Positions 8,540 to 17,433 of a stretch of DNA of 64,000 nucleotides are shown here, in pieces (positions within the stretch are counted from its first letter, which is position 1; every line of letters starts with the position of its first letter). Position numbers and translations under genes: made by a program. This stretch comes from Halorubrum rutilum (GTDB lineage Archaea > Halobacteriota > Halobacteria > Halobacteriales > Haloferacaceae): assembly GCF_024494565.1 (NCBI RefSeq), contig NZ_JANHDN010000001.1, positions 434,001 through 498,000 of the forward strand, in the 5' to 3' direction. Below the pieces are notes generated by a model that saw only the letters and a list, made by a program, of their open reading frames with translations, did no database searches and was not told where the DNA came from.

Positions 8540-8953
8540 ATGACCGGGCTCCCCGCACGGATCGCGTGGAACCTCCGCCACTGCTGGCGGCGCGTGTTCG
8601 CGCTCCTCGTCGTGGGCGGCGGCGTCGCCGCCCCGCTCGCCACCGGGCTCTGGTGGACCCTCCCGCTGGTCTGGTTCCTCGGGCTGTTCGTCGCCCTCCC
8701 CGTGCTCCACACGCTGACGCGACCGCTCCCCGACCGGGGCGACGGGGACGAGGGGCGCGACGCCGACCCGGCGCTCGACGCCCTCCGAGAGCGTTACGCG
8801 CGCGGCGAGATCGACGAGCGGGAGTTCGAGCGGAAGCTCGACCGCCTGCTGGAGACCGAGGACGCCGAGACCGTCGACCGGTCCGGCGACGGCGACGTCG
8901 CCGACCGGGTCCGCGAGGGGATCCGGCGCGAGGTCGAGCGGGTCCGAGAGTGA
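8540..8953 (+). CDS. SHOCT-domain membrane protein
   Basis: This 137-residue protein has two hydrophobic segments (about residues 18-37 and 40-58) followed by a cytoplasmic acidic linker and a SHOCT motif, DALRERYARGEIDEREFERK (about 80-99). SHOCT modules are short C-terminal helices thought to mediate oligomerisation; this two-TM plus SHOCT layout is very common in haloarchaea. The tail is charged and probably helical. The next gene, another membrane protein, begins about 60 bases downstream on the same strand and may share its transcript. Function is unknown beyond the architecture. Confidence 0.82.
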   Translation: MTGLPARIAWNLRHCWRRVFALLVVGGGVAAPLATGLWWTLPLVWFLGLFVALPVLHTLTRPLPDRGDGDEGRDADPALDALRERYARGEIDEREFERKLDRLLETEDAETVDRSGDGDVADRVREGIRREVERVRE

Positions 8954-9017
8954 CCGACGGACGCCGCCCGCCGCGGGCGCGACCGACGCCCATGCGCGAG
9001 CCGCCGGAGGGCGGGTG

Positions 9018-9698
9018 ATGTTCCTCGACGCCCTCCGGTACCCGTTCGCGGACCGGGCGCGGCTGGACGGCACCGCGAAGTGCCTCGCGGCGCTGCTGCT
9101 CGGCGGCGCGCTGCTCCGGGCGGCGGCGCGGCTCTGGCCCGACTGGGCGCTCCTGGCGCCGCTCCTGCTCGCCGTCGGCCCGCTGGTCGCGTTCCTCGGT
9201 CTCGTCGGCGGCGTGCTCGCGGGCGAGGGGTTCCGCCCCGTCGCGACGGTCGCCACGGCCCGGCTCGCCGGGCGGCTGCTCGGCGTCGTCGCCGTCTACC
9301 TCGCGCCGGCGGCCGTCACCGTCGCCGCCGTCAGTTACGTCGTCGCGGCCGGCACGGTCCCGAGCGCGCTGAGCGGGGTCGGGCTCGCGACGCTCGCGAC
9401 CGTCGCGCTGCTCGTCACGGTCGTCTGCGCGTACCTCCTCCCCTCGGCGGCGGCCGCGAGCGTGCGCGACGGGCTCCGCGCCGGGCTCAGACGTGAGGCG
9501 ATCCGCGGGACCGCCTCCAGCTCGTACTTCCTCGCGTGGGTGGGCGCGACCGTCCTCGTCGTCGTCGCGTGGACCGCACTCGCGGCGACCGCCACGCGGA
9601 GCGTCGCCGCGCTCCTCGCGCTCGGCTGGGGCGCCTACGCCCACGTCGCCGCCGCGGCGCTGCTCGCGGACGGCGTCGACCGGACGAAGTACTGGTAA
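9018..9698 (+). CDS. DUF4013-like polytopic membrane protein
   Basis: This 226-residue protein is almost entirely hydrophobic, with about five or six predicted membrane helices and short charged loops. The N-terminal LDALRYPFADRARLDG resembles the start of DUF4013 proteins of halophilic archaea and methanogens, and the long alternating helices fit that family. The first in-frame start is GTG at 9015 immediately followed by ATG at 9018; I use the ATG. It follows the SHOCT protein on the same strand. No catalytic motif is visible and its role is unknown. Confidence 0.75.
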   Translation: MFLDALRYPFADRARLDGTAKCLAALLLGGALLRAAARLWPDWALLAPLLLAVGPLVAFLGLVGGVLAGEGFRPVATVATARLAGRLLGVVAVYLAPAAVTVAAVSYVVAAGTVPSALSGVGLATLATVALLVTVVCAYLLPSAAAASVRDGLRAGLRREAIRGTASSSYFLAWVGATVLVVVAWTALAATATRSVAALLALGWGAYAHVAAAALLADGVDRTKYW

Positions 9699-9752
9699 GC
9701 GCTGGAAGGAGCGAGGCGAAATCGGGAGACGACGGCGGCGACGCGCGGCGCG

Positions 9753-10898
9753 TCAGATGTCGATCTGCTCGGCCGCGTCCTCCATCGAGCGGTTGTGAAG
9801 CGCCTCGCCCGTGCCCCGGTCGAAGAGGTGGATCGCGTCCTCCGGGATCCGCGCGGTCACCGTGTCCCCCTCGCTGACCCGGTTGAACCCGTCGATCGTC
9901 GCGACGAGCGTCGCGGCGGTCTCGGGGTCCGCGTCCGGATCGAAGTGGAGGTACACCGTGTTCTCGTCGCCCATCGGCTCGACGACGTCGACGGTCGTCT
10001 CGAACGCGTGGTCGCCGCCCTCGTCGACGAGCTCGACGGCCTCGGGGCGGATCCCGAGGACGAGGTCGGTCGCGCCGCCGAGGTCCGCCCGGACGCCGTC
10101 GGCGATCGGGTACTCGAAGGCCTCGCCGACGAGGCGGTCGCCCTCCAGCGTCACGTCGAAGAAGTTCATCGACGGCTCGCCGAGGAAGCTCGCGACGAAC
10201 CGGTTGGCCGGCTCGTGGTAACACTCCAGCGGCGTCGCGATCTGCTGGAGCTCGCCCCCGTCGAGGATGGCGATCCGGTCGCCCATCGTCATCGCCTCGG
10301 TCTGGTCGTGGGTGACGTACACCGTCGTCACGCCGAGGTCGTTCTGGAGCCGCTGGAGCTCCGTGCGCATCTCCGCGCGGAGCTTCGCGTCGAGGTTGCT
10401 GAGCGGCTCGTCCATCAGGAACACCTCGGGGTCGCGGACGATGGCGCGGCCGAGGGCGACGCGCTGCTGTTGGCCCCCGGAGAGGTCGCTCGGCTTCCGG
10501 TCGAGCAGGGGCGAGATGCCGAGCATCTCGCCGGTCTCCGAGACCATCCGATCGATCTCGTCGTCGGGGAGGTCCGTCGACTCCTCCAGGCCGAACGACA
10601 TGTTCTCTCGGACGCTCATGTGCGGGTAGAGCGCGTACGACTGGAACACCATCGCGATGTCCCTGTCCTGGGATTTCACGTCGTTGACGACGCGGTCGTC
10701 GATCCGGAGCGTGCCGGCGGTGATCGTCTCCAAGCCGGCGACCATCCGGAGGGTCGTGGACTTGCCGCAGCCGGACGGACCGACGACGACGAGGAACTCG
10801 CCGTCGTCGATCGACAGCGACACGTCGTCGACCGCGACGATCTCCTCGTCGCCGTCCTGGAACGTCTTCGTTATCGAGTCGAGTTCAAGCGTTGCCAT
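9753..10898 (-). CDS. tsgD: Sugar ABC transporter ATP-binding protein (TsgD/MalK-like)
   Basis: This 381-residue ATPase energises a CUT1-type sugar importer on the inner face of the membrane. Walker A is GPSGCGKST (40-48), the Q-loop glutamine is in VFQSYALYP (Q86), the signature is LSGGQQQR (139-146) and Walker B is VFLMDEP with Asp163-Glu164. After about residue 235 come MalK-type OB/TOBE regulatory repeats, including LVLGIRPEAVELV. It is the last gene of a leftward operon after the binding protein and two permeases, separated from the preceding permease by 96 bases. Length and architecture match MsmK/UgpC/MalK proteins; substrate inferred as glucose or another aldose by resemblance to Haloferax TsgABCD. 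Confidence 0.9.
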   Translation of the reverse strand: MATLELDSITKTFQDGDEEIVAVDDVSLSIDDGEFLVVVGPSGCGKSTTLRMVAGLETITAGTLRIDDRVVNDVKSQDRDIAMVFQSYALYPHMSVRENMSFGLEESTDLPDDEIDRMVSETGEMLGISPLLDRKPSDLSGGQQQRVALGRAIVRDPEVFLMDEPLSNLDAKLRAEMRTELQRLQNDLGVTTVYVTHDQTEAMTMGDRIAILDGGELQQIATPLECYHEPANRFVASFLGEPSMNFFDVTLEGDRLVGEAFEYPIADGVRADLGGATDLVLGIRPEAVELVDEGGDHAFETTVDVVEPMGDENTVYLHFDPDADPETAATLVATIDGFNRVSEGDTVTARIPEDAIHLFDRGTGEALHNRSMEDAAEQIDI

Positions 10899-10994
10899 AT
10901 CTGTGAGTTGTGATCGGTGTCGAGTGGTCGGTCGCGCGCCGCGCCGCGTCGTCTCCCGGTCGGTCCTCGCCGCCGGACGAGGTCGGCGTGCGGG

Positions 10995-11942
10995 TCACGC
11001 CGCCACCCCCTCGGCGAACTCCTCGCCGAAGAAGATGTACACCGCCAGCGTCGGCAGCGCCGCGAAGAACGCCCCGGCCATCCGGAGCGCGAAGTCCTGC
11101 CCCTCCAGCGAGGTGCCGAGCCCGGCGAGGATCAGCACGACGGGCGCCGCGGGGCTCGACTCCGTCGAGACGAGCACCAGCGTGAAGAGGAGGTCGTTCC
11201 AGATCTGGGTGAACTGATAGATGAGGACGACGGCGAACATCGGTCCCGACAGCGGGAGGACGATCCGCCGGTACACCCGGCGGAGCGTCGCCCCGTCGAG
11301 GCGGGCCGACTCGATCATCTCGTCGCTCATCGTCTTGTAGTACGTCCGGAAGAGGAGCGTACAGATGGGGATCCCGTAGGCGACGTGGGTGATCACCAGT
11401 TCGATGATACCGACGTAGTCGTTCGGGACGCCGAGCGCCCAGACGAACGACAGCAGCTCCGTGAGCTGTGCCCACTGCGACCAGAACTGTGTCAGCGGGA
11501 CCAGCACGGCCTGATACGGGATGAAGATCCCGGCGATGATGAGCATGAGCACCAGCGCCTTGTACGACTTCTTCCAGGTCGGAATGGTCAGTCCGTACGC
11601 GGTAATGCTCCCGACGAACGCCGAGATCACCGTCGCGGGCACGGCGTACAGCAGGCTGTTCCCCATCCCGCGCAGCAGGGCGTCGAACGCCGTCCGCCAC
11701 TTCTCGAAGGTGAACCCGGACGGTCCCGGGGGGGCGAACGGCGCCGTCTCGATGATCGCGGTCCCGGTCTTGAACGACGTCACCAGCCCGGACTCGATGG
11801 GAACGAGGTAGAACGCCGCCGCGAAGGTTAAGACGACGTACAGGCCGACGTCCCCGACCGTCGTCCGGTCGAGGGTCCGGCGCAGCCGCGCCGCCGCCGT
11901 CGGCGTCGCGCCGCCGTCGGTCCGCGGTTCCGCGTCGCTCAT
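10995..11942 (-). CDS. tsgC: Sugar ABC transporter permease (TsgC/MalG-like)
   Basis: This 315-residue protein is an inner-membrane permease of the CUT1 MalG type with about six membrane helices. The cytoplasmic EAA loop that docks to the ATPase is visible as ESARLDGATLRRVYRRIVLP (about residues 210-229). A roughly 25-residue acidic N-terminal tail precedes the first helix. Its ATG overlaps the end of the upstream permease by 4 bases, so the two permeases are probably made in equal amounts. It forms the channel with the tsgB product and passes sugar delivered by the lipoprotein. Confidence 0.9.
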   Translation of the reverse strand: MSDAEPRTDGGATPTAAARLRRTLDRTTVGDVGLYVVLTFAAAFYLVPIESGLVTSFKTGTAIIETAPFAPPGPSGFTFEKWRTAFDALLRGMGNSLLYAVPATVISAFVGSITAYGLTIPTWKKSYKALVLMLIIAGIFIPYQAVLVPLTQFWSQWAQLTELLSFVWALGVPNDYVGIIELVITHVAYGIPICTLLFRTYYKTMSDEMIESARLDGATLRRVYRRIVLPLSGPMFAVVLIYQFTQIWNDLLFTLVLVSTESSPAAPVVLILAGLGTSLEGQDFALRMAGAFFAALPTLAVYIFFGEEFAEGVAA

Positions 11943-13042
11943 AGGTTATCCCTCCGGTACTCGTAGACGAGGTAGGGCCCGATGACGCTGAGCGCCATCG
12001 CGAACAGCACGATGGCGATCGCCGACCCGTACGCCCAGTTGAGGTTCGCGTACGCCTCGCGCACCATCTTCGTCGCGAGGATGTCGGCGCCGTTCGGCGG
12101 CCGGTACCCCCCGACCAGCGAGTAGAGGAAGTCGAAGGCCTTCATCCCGAACACCATCAGCACGACGGCGGCGCTGATGGTCGCGCCCTTCAGCTGGGGG
12201 ATAATCACGCGCCAGTACATCTTGAGGGTCGAGGCGCCGTCGACCTTGGCCGCCTCGTAGTGTTCGGTCGGAATCGCGCGCAGCCCGGCGAGGTACACGA
12301 CCATCGCGTACCCCGAGAACTGCCACATCAGCGCGAAGATGACCGCGTAGAGGACGACGTCCTGGTTCCCGAGCCAGCTTATCGGGCCGATCCCGAACGT
12401 CCCGACGACGCTGTTCGCGATCCCGTTGTTGTAGTTGTAGATCCACAGCCAGAACTGGGCCGTCACGACGAACGAGAGGCTCATCGGAAGGAGGTAGATC
12501 GTCCGGAACGTGTTCTCGAACCGGATCCCCCTGTCGATCAGGATGGCCAGCACGAGGCCGACCGCGAGCGTCCCCGCAGTGAACAGGACCAGCAGGACGA
12601 GCGTGTTGACCGCGGCGTCGACGAACCCGGAGTCGGCGAGCGCCCGGGTGTACATCTCGAAGTCGAGGTCCGAGTAGTCGGGCGCGTTCGCGAAGCGCTC
12701 GTAGTCGGTCAGCGAGATGAGGAGGTTCCAGATGACCGCACCGTAGACGAACAGCCCCATCAGCAGGAACGGCGGGAGCCAGAAGACGGACGACTCGATG
12801 AAGTCGCTCCCGAAGCGCCGGTCCAGGCTCGCCTTGAGACGGGCGGTCAGGTCCCGGTCCGGCTCCGCGGTCGACCCGGCCCCGGGGGCGTCGCTCACGA
12901 CGCCGCCGTCGGCGCGGACCCCGCCGTCGTCCGTGCGGGCCTCGTTATCGTCCGTGCGGATCTCGTCGTCGTTCGGGCGCGCCTCGTCGTCCCCCGAGGA
13001 GGGCCTGATCGTCCGGTACAATCGACGGTAAAAATCGAGCAT
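11939..13042 (-). CDS. tsgB: Sugar ABC transporter permease (TsgB/MalF-like)
   Basis: This 367-residue protein is the MalF-type partner permease. A long acidic N-terminal region (about 75 residues, with a repetitive NDDE/RTDDN character) precedes the membrane domain. The EAA loop EAAKVDGASTLKMYWRVIIP sits near residue 270. The start ATG lies 10 bases after the binding-protein stop, and the 3' end overlaps the next permease by 4 bases. Gene order binding protein, two permeases, ATPase is the TsgA-B-C-D order of haloarchaeal sugar importers. Confidence 0.9.
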   Translation of the reverse strand: MLDFYRRLYRTIRPSSGDDEARPNDDEIRTDDNEARTDDGGVRADGGVVSDAPGAGSTAEPDRDLTARLKASLDRRFGSDFIESSVFWLPPFLLMGLFVYGAVIWNLLISLTDYERFANAPDYSDLDFEMYTRALADSGFVDAAVNTLVLLVLFTAGTLAVGLVLAILIDRGIRFENTFRTIYLLPMSLSFVVTAQFWLWIYNYNNGIANSVVGTFGIGPISWLGNQDVVLYAVIFALMWQFSGYAMVVYLAGLRAIPTEHYEAAKVDGASTLKMYWRVIIPQLKGATISAAVVLMVFGMKAFDFLYSLVGGYRPPNGADILATKMVREAYANLNWAYGSAIAIVLFAMALSVIGPYLVYEYRRDNL

Positions 13043-13052
13043 CGCGTGGAGT

Positions 13053-14405
13053 TCAGTTCGACACCGCGTCCAGGAAGCCCTGCGTCGCCGCGTCGACGTT
13101 GTACGGGCCGGTGAACTCCGAGGAGATGACCTCGTTGAGCGCGGTCATCGTCTCGGAGGGGACGCCCAGGCCGTGCTGGAGGTTCGGCGGCCGGTACTCC
13201 GCGTTCGCGAAGTCCTCGGCCGTCTCCTGGAGGTACGGCCCGAACTCGTCCATGCTCACGTCGGTCCGGGTCGGGATCGACCCCTTGAACTGGTTGAACG
13301 CGATCTGGGCCTCCGGGCTGCCGACGAACGCCTCCCAGGTCTTCGAGGCCTCGGGCGTCGGGTTGTTCGCCGGGTAGAGGAACGAGTCGAAGTGGAGCGT
13401 GTACATGCCCTCCGTGCCGGGGAACGTCTTGAATCCCCAGTCGTCCTCGTACTCGAAGTCCTCTGCGTTCCGGAACGCGCCCGCCGCCCAGTTCCCCTGG
13501 TGGATGAAGGCGGCGTTACCGTTGATGATGTTCTGGTTCGATTCGGTCAGCCCGATCGAGGACGCGTCGTCGCTGATGTGGTTCTCCAGCATCTCCGCGG
13601 TCCGCTCGAAGGCCGCGCGGACGGCGCTCTCGGAGCCCTCACCGTTGAGGAAGTCCATGTACGGCTGATAGCCGTTCTCGCCGAGCATCACGGCGCCCCA
13701 CAGCTGCGTCGTCGTCCACGTCCCGGACATCGCGTGGGTCATCGGGATCGCGTCGGTCTCGCTCGCGACCGTCTCGAAGGCGCCGATGAGCGCCGAGGGG
13801 CTGTCCAGCGAGTCGACGTCGATCCCGGCGTCCTCGACGACGGAGACGTTGTAGAAGAGGCAGTTCAGTCGGTGAGAGCCGAGCGGCACGGCGCGGTAGC
13901 TGCCGTCCTGCTGGTGGAGCTCGATCGCCTCGTCGACCATCACCTCCTCGTAGTTGTTCTCCTCCCAGACGTCGTCGACGCTGCCGAGGACGCCCTGGTA
14001 CCGTTCGAGGTTCGGGCCGGGCCAGTTGGCGAACGATCCCGGCGGATCGTCGCTCTGGAGCCGGTTCGCGACGACGGCGTCGAGGTTCTGGTTGCCGCCG
14101 CCGCCGATCGGGCTCATGTTGAGTCCGACGTCGGGGTGGGCCTCGTTGAACGCCTCTTCGAGCGCCTCGGCCGCCGCGGCGCCGTCGCCGCCGGTCCAGC
14201 CGTGGAGCACTTCGACCGGGTCGCCGGAACCGCCGGAGCCGCCGTCGCTCCCGTCGCTTCCATCGCTCCCGTCGCTCCCGTCACCACCGTCGCCGCCACC
14301 GCCGGAACAGCCGGCGATCCCCACGGTCGCGAGGGTGCCCGCGCCGGCCACGTAGTGGCGGCGGGTGAGTCGGTCCTCCGAGTCGGCGCTGTTGTCACGT
14401 GACAT
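13053..14405 (-). CDS. tsgA: Sugar-binding lipoprotein of ABC transporter (TsgA-like)
   Basis: This 450-residue protein is the extracellular solute receptor of the importer. The N-terminus has a twin-arginine signal (RR at 15-16) and a lipobox ending in IAGC with Cys33 as the lipid anchor, then a Gly/Ser/Asp-rich flexible linker built from repeated GSD units (bases about 14220-14300). The rest is an extracellular-solute-binding family 1 domain, with HGWTGGDGAAAAEALEEAF near its start. A TATA-like TTAAGTA (14431-14437, minus strand) lies about 27 bases upstream of the ATG, fitting leaderless expression of the operon. The exact sugar is unproven. Confidence 0.9.
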   Translation of the reverse strand: MSRDNSADSEDRLTRRHYVAGAGTLATVGIAGCSGGGGDGGDGSDGSDGSDGSDGGSGGSGDPVEVLHGWTGGDGAAAAEALEEAFNEAHPDVGLNMSPIGGGGNQNLDAVVANRLQSDDPPGSFANWPGPNLERYQGVLGSVDDVWEENNYEEVMVDEAIELHQQDGSYRAVPLGSHRLNCLFYNVSVVEDAGIDVDSLDSPSALIGAFETVASETDAIPMTHAMSGTWTTTQLWGAVMLGENGYQPYMDFLNGEGSESAVRAAFERTAEMLENHISDDASSIGLTESNQNIINGNAAFIHQGNWAAGAFRNAEDFEYEDDWGFKTFPGTEGMYTLHFDSFLYPANNPTPEASKTWEAFVGSPEAQIAFNQFKGSIPTRTDVSMDEFGPYLQETAEDFANAEYRPPNLQHGLGVPSETMTALNEVISSEFTGPYNVDAATQGFLDAVSN

Positions 14406-14755
14406 GTGTCCACGGGTTCGGATGCGCCATACTTAACGATTGATGTTCATTTACTCGAAATCCTATTAAAAAACAGGAGTCACAAAATAGGGGATTAGAC
14501 GCGCTATACGGAGGGAACAGCCGGTGAGCCCGGGGGATCGGATCCCCGTCGGTAACCGACTTCTGAACGATCAATACGGGGTCGATCGTAACAAAATACC
14601 CTCGAGCGCCCGGGACCGAGACTCGGCCGACGGGGACAGTTGCGGAGGGGGCGGTCGCAGGGGACAGTTGCGGAGGGGGCAGTTGTGGAGGGGGACCGTC
14701 GCGAGGGGGCGGCGGACCGACCGATTCTTGAGCGCCCGGCCCGGAGCCACACGGC
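14406..14755. other. 350-base intergenic region between tsgA and rfcC
   Basis: This divergent gap holds the tsgA promoter (AT-rich tract and TTAAGTA near 14431-14472) on the left and a G-rich repeat (14632-14709) just before rfcC on the right. No credible small gene was found between them. Confidence 0.6.
14632..14709 (+). repeat. G-run tandem repeat with quadruplex potential upstream of rfcC
   Basis: An exact 20-base unit, GGGGACAGTTGCGGAGGGGG, occurs at 14632-14651 and again at 14660-14679, followed by two degenerate partial copies (CAGTTGTGGAGGGGG at 14680-14694 and a GAGGGGG unit ending at 14709). Six runs of four or five guanines fall within 78 bases, all on the + strand, with loops of 8-11 bases. 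The block ends about 46 bases before the rfcC start. Confidence 0.75.
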
Positions 14756-15805
14756 ATGGACGGACCGCTGTGGATCGACGCGCACGCTCCCGCGCTCGAC
14801 GAGATCCGACAGGACGAGGCCCGCGAGCGGCTGGAGCGCGCGGTCGACGAGCCGATGAACCTCGTCGTGCAGGGGCCGCCGGGGGTCGGGAAGACGGCGG
14901 CGACCCGGGCGCTGACCCGAGCCGCCCACGAGAGCCCCGAGAGCGACCTGATCGAGATCAACGTCGCCGACTTCTTCGGCCGGACGAAGAAGGAGATCCG
15001 GACCGACCCCCGGTTCGAGGGGTTCCTGCAGGGGCGGAGCCGGATGGCGAAGCGCGACATGATCAACCGCGTACTGAAGGAGTCGGCGTCGTACGCGCCG
15101 ATGTCGGGCGAGTACAAGACGGTCCTCCTAGACAACGCCGAGTCGATCCGCGAGGACTTCCAGCAGGCGCTCCGGCGCGTGATGGAGAAGCACCACCGGA
15201 CCACGCAGTTCGTGATCGCCACCCGCCAGCCGTCGAAGCTCATCGCGCCGATCCGGTCGCGCTGCTTCCCGGTCCGGATGCGCGCGCCCACGACCGACGA
15301 GACGATCGACGTCCTGAAGGCGATCTGCGACCGCGAGGGCGTCGACTACGACGGCGACGGGCTGGAGTTCGTCGCCAGCGCGGCCGGCGGCGACCTCCGC
15401 GAGGCGATCCTCTCGGCGCAGGCGACCGCGGTCGAGGGCGGCGAGGTCACGATGTCGACCGCCTACGAGACGCTCGGCGAGGTCGGTGACGACGACGCGA
15501 TCCGCGGGGCGCTCGCCGACGCCCGCGCCGGCGACCTGAAGGACGCGCGGTCGACGCTCGACGACCTCCTCGACGACGGCGGCTACGACGGAGAGGAGCT
15601 CCTCCGGGAGGTCCTGCGGGTCGCCCGCGCCGGCTCCGAGTACGGCGGCGACGACCTCGCGCGGCTCCACGTCCTCGCCGGCGAGGCCGACCTCGACCTG
15701 GTCGACGGCCTCGACGACCGGATCCACCTCACGCACCTGCTCGCCGCGTGGGCCGCCGGCCGCACCGCGCTCCGACCGGACCTCCGTGAGCCGGTGGAGG
15801 CCTGA
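14756..15805 (+). CDS. rfcC: Replication factor C small subunit 2 (RfcC)
   Basis: This 349-residue AAA+ ATPase is a subunit of the clamp loader that opens and loads PCNA onto primed DNA. Walker A is GPPGVGKT (40-47), the sensor/arginine-finger motif SRC is at 168-170, and the C-terminal third is the helical collar domain. The Walker B box reads LLDNAE (Asp126-Glu129) rather than the DEAD of most RFC small subunits. Length and sequence fit the haloarchaeal RfcC branch, which forms a heteromeric loader with RfcA and RfcB. The next gene starts 2 bases after its stop, so the two are co-transcribed. Confidence 0.88.
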   Translation: MDGPLWIDAHAPALDEIRQDEARERLERAVDEPMNLVVQGPPGVGKTAATRALTRAAHESPESDLIEINVADFFGRTKKEIRTDPRFEGFLQGRSRMAKRDMINRVLKESASYAPMSGEYKTVLLDNAESIREDFQQALRRVMEKHHRTTQFVIATRQPSKLIAPIRSRCFPVRMRAPTTDETIDVLKAICDREGVDYDGDGLEFVASAAGGDLREAILSAQATAVEGGEVTMSTAYETLGEVGDDDAIRGALADARAGDLKDARSTLDDLLDDGGYDGEELLREVLRVARAGSEYGGDDLARLHVLAGEADLDLVDGLDDRIHLTHLLAAWAAGRTALRPDLREPVEA

Positions 15806-15807
15806 CG

Positions 15808-16440
15808 ATGGCCCGGAGCCCGCCGCTCGCGCGTCTCCTCCCGTTCCCCGTCGTCGACGAGGCGTGGCGGCTCGCGCTCGTCCCGGCCCTCCTCGGCGCC
15901 GCGACGCTGCCCCTCGTCCCGCCGGTCGGCGCCGGCCTGCTCGCGCTCGCTCTCGGCGTCCTCTGGTTCCACCGCGACCCCGACCGGGAGCCGCCGGACG
16001 CCGACGGGATCGTCGTCGCGCCCGCCGACGGCACCGTCTCGGTCGTGCGCGAGGAGGGGAGCCGCTTGCGGGTCGGCGTGTTCATGAACGTCACCGACGT
16101 GCACGTGAACCGCGCGCCGATCGCGGGCGAGGTCCGCGAGGTGCGGCACCGCCCCGGCGCGAACCGGCCCGCGTTCAGCAAGGAGTCCGACCGCAACGAG
16201 CAGGTCGCGATCGACTTCGGCGAGTACGAGCTCCTGGTCATCGCCGGCTGGTTCGCCCGCCGGATCCACCCCGCCGTGGCGGCCGGCGACGCCGTCGACC
16301 GCGGCGAGCGCGTCGGCCACGTCTCGTTCGGCTCCCGCGCCGACGTGGTCCTCCCCGCCGACGTCGACGAGGATGACCTCCTCGTGCGCGAGGGCGACGC
16401 CGTCCGCGCGGGCGAGACGGTCGTCGCCGAGCGCGCGTAG
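15808..16440 (+). CDS. asd: Archaetidylserine decarboxylase (PSD-A proenzyme)
   Basis: This 210-residue enzyme decarboxylates archaetidylserine to archaetidylethanolamine in polar lipid synthesis. Two hydrophobic segments near residues 20-52 anchor it to the membrane, followed by VAPADGTVS and NVTDVHVNRAPIAG, both conserved in PSD proteins. The self-cleavage site that creates the pyruvoyl group lies in VSFGSRADVVLP, between Gly and Ser. The length is that of the short PSD-A class. It begins 2 bases after rfcC and probably shares its transcript, though the functions look unrelated. Confidence 0.92.
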   Translation: MARSPPLARLLPFPVVDEAWRLALVPALLGAATLPLVPPVGAGLLALALGVLWFHRDPDREPPDADGIVVAPADGTVSVVREEGSRLRVGVFMNVTDVHVNRAPIAGEVREVRHRPGANRPAFSKESDRNEQVAIDFGEYELLVIAGWFARRIHPAVAAGDAVDRGERVGHVSFGSRADVVLPADVDEDDLLVREGDAVRAGETVVAERA

Positions 16441-16482
16441 GGCGCCGAGCGCGAGTGGGATCGTCCCTCGATAGGCGGTCGC

Positions 16483-17232
16483 CTACAGGACGAACGGTCC
16501 CTGCTGCCGGATCGGCTCGCCGTGCGGCCGGCCCGCGACGGCGACGAGCCGGAGGTCGCCGTCGGCCGCGACCGCGAACTCGCCGCCCTCGCGGGTCGTG
16601 AAGACGTCGCCCTCCCCGAACGCGTCGCCCTCGACGGAGCCGCTCCCCGCGACGCCGTAGAGGAAGCCGCTCCACCCGTCCGGCACCGTCCACGTCCACG
16701 CGTCGTCGACGCGGACGTCGAGATATTCCATCGGGGTGCGGAGCTCGATCGGCGACCCCTCGCCGACGACGGTCGTGACTGTCGCGCCGTCCGTCTGCCG
16801 CGTGGGGAGCTCCGCGGCGCTCGCGTCGACGTAGTCGGGGTCGACCTCCTTCCCCTCGCGCGGGAGGTTCACCCACAGCTGGAGGCCGTTGCAGGCCTCG
16901 CCGTCGGCGGGGAACTCGGAGTGACGGATACCCTTCCCGGTCGTGATCCGCATCGCCTCGTCCTCGCGGGCGGTGTGCTCGACGCCGAGCGAGTCGGCGT
17001 GGTCCATGCCGCCCTCGATCATGTACGAGACGATCTCGAACCCCTTGTGCGGGTGCATCGGGAACCCGTCGTCCGGGTCGATGTAGAACCGCTCGAACAG
17101 CACGAACGGGTCGAGGTTCGCCGGGTGGCCCTCGGTCGGGAACGCGCGGTTCGAATTTACCCCCGTCCCGTGGCGAACTCGCTCGCCCGGGAGGACACCG
17201 TCGCCGCCGTCGGTCGTCGCGTCGGTCTTCAT
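16483..17232 (-). CDS. Pirin family bicupin protein
   Basis: This 249-residue protein is a pirin, a two-cupin Fe(II)-binding protein. The metal site is visible in the N-terminal cupin as FPMHPHKGFEIVSYMIEGG plus a downstream TGKGIRHSEFP, providing the His-x-His and His/Glu ligands. Some pirins have quercetinase activity; others act as regulators or oxidative-stress proteins. A TATA-like CTTATCAG (near 17257-17263) sits about 27 bases before the ATG. It diverges from superoxide dismutase, which fits a stress context without proving it. Confidence 0.9.
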   Translation of the reverse strand: MKTDATTDGGDGVLPGERVRHGTGVNSNRAFPTEGHPANLDPFVLFERFYIDPDDGFPMHPHKGFEIVSYMIEGGMDHADSLGVEHTAREDEAMRITTGKGIRHSEFPADGEACNGLQLWVNLPREGKEVDPDYVDASAAELPTRQTDGATVTTVVGEGSPIELRTPMEYLDVRVDDAWTWTVPDGWSGFLYGVAGSGSVEGDAFGEGDVFTTREGGEFAVAADGDLRLVAVAGRPHGEPIRQQGPFVL

Positions 17233-17433
17233 ATGCTATCTGATTGGTCCGGGACTGATAAGCGTCTCGTCGGCGGTAGTCGAGAAGTATACACTCCTGA
17301 TGAGAAAAAATCTAAAATCGAATTGAGCCGGTTCCAGAGCCTCGAGATCGGGTAGTAGAATAGTGTATTTCCTTACTAAAACGCGCTACAGAGAACGTTC
17401 ATGTGTCCGGCCGGCGTATCACTGGTCGTCGAC

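Noticed and set aside
14220..14300. Short repeats encoding GSD units considered as a CRISPR or minisatellite
   Set aside because: They encode the flexible linker after the lipobox of the sugar-binding protein, a common feature of haloarchaeal lipoproteins.
17401..17433. 11-residue N-terminal extension of superoxide dismutase
   Set aside because: Not normal for the family; kept only as a possibility because a TATA-like box would suit a leaderless start at 17401.
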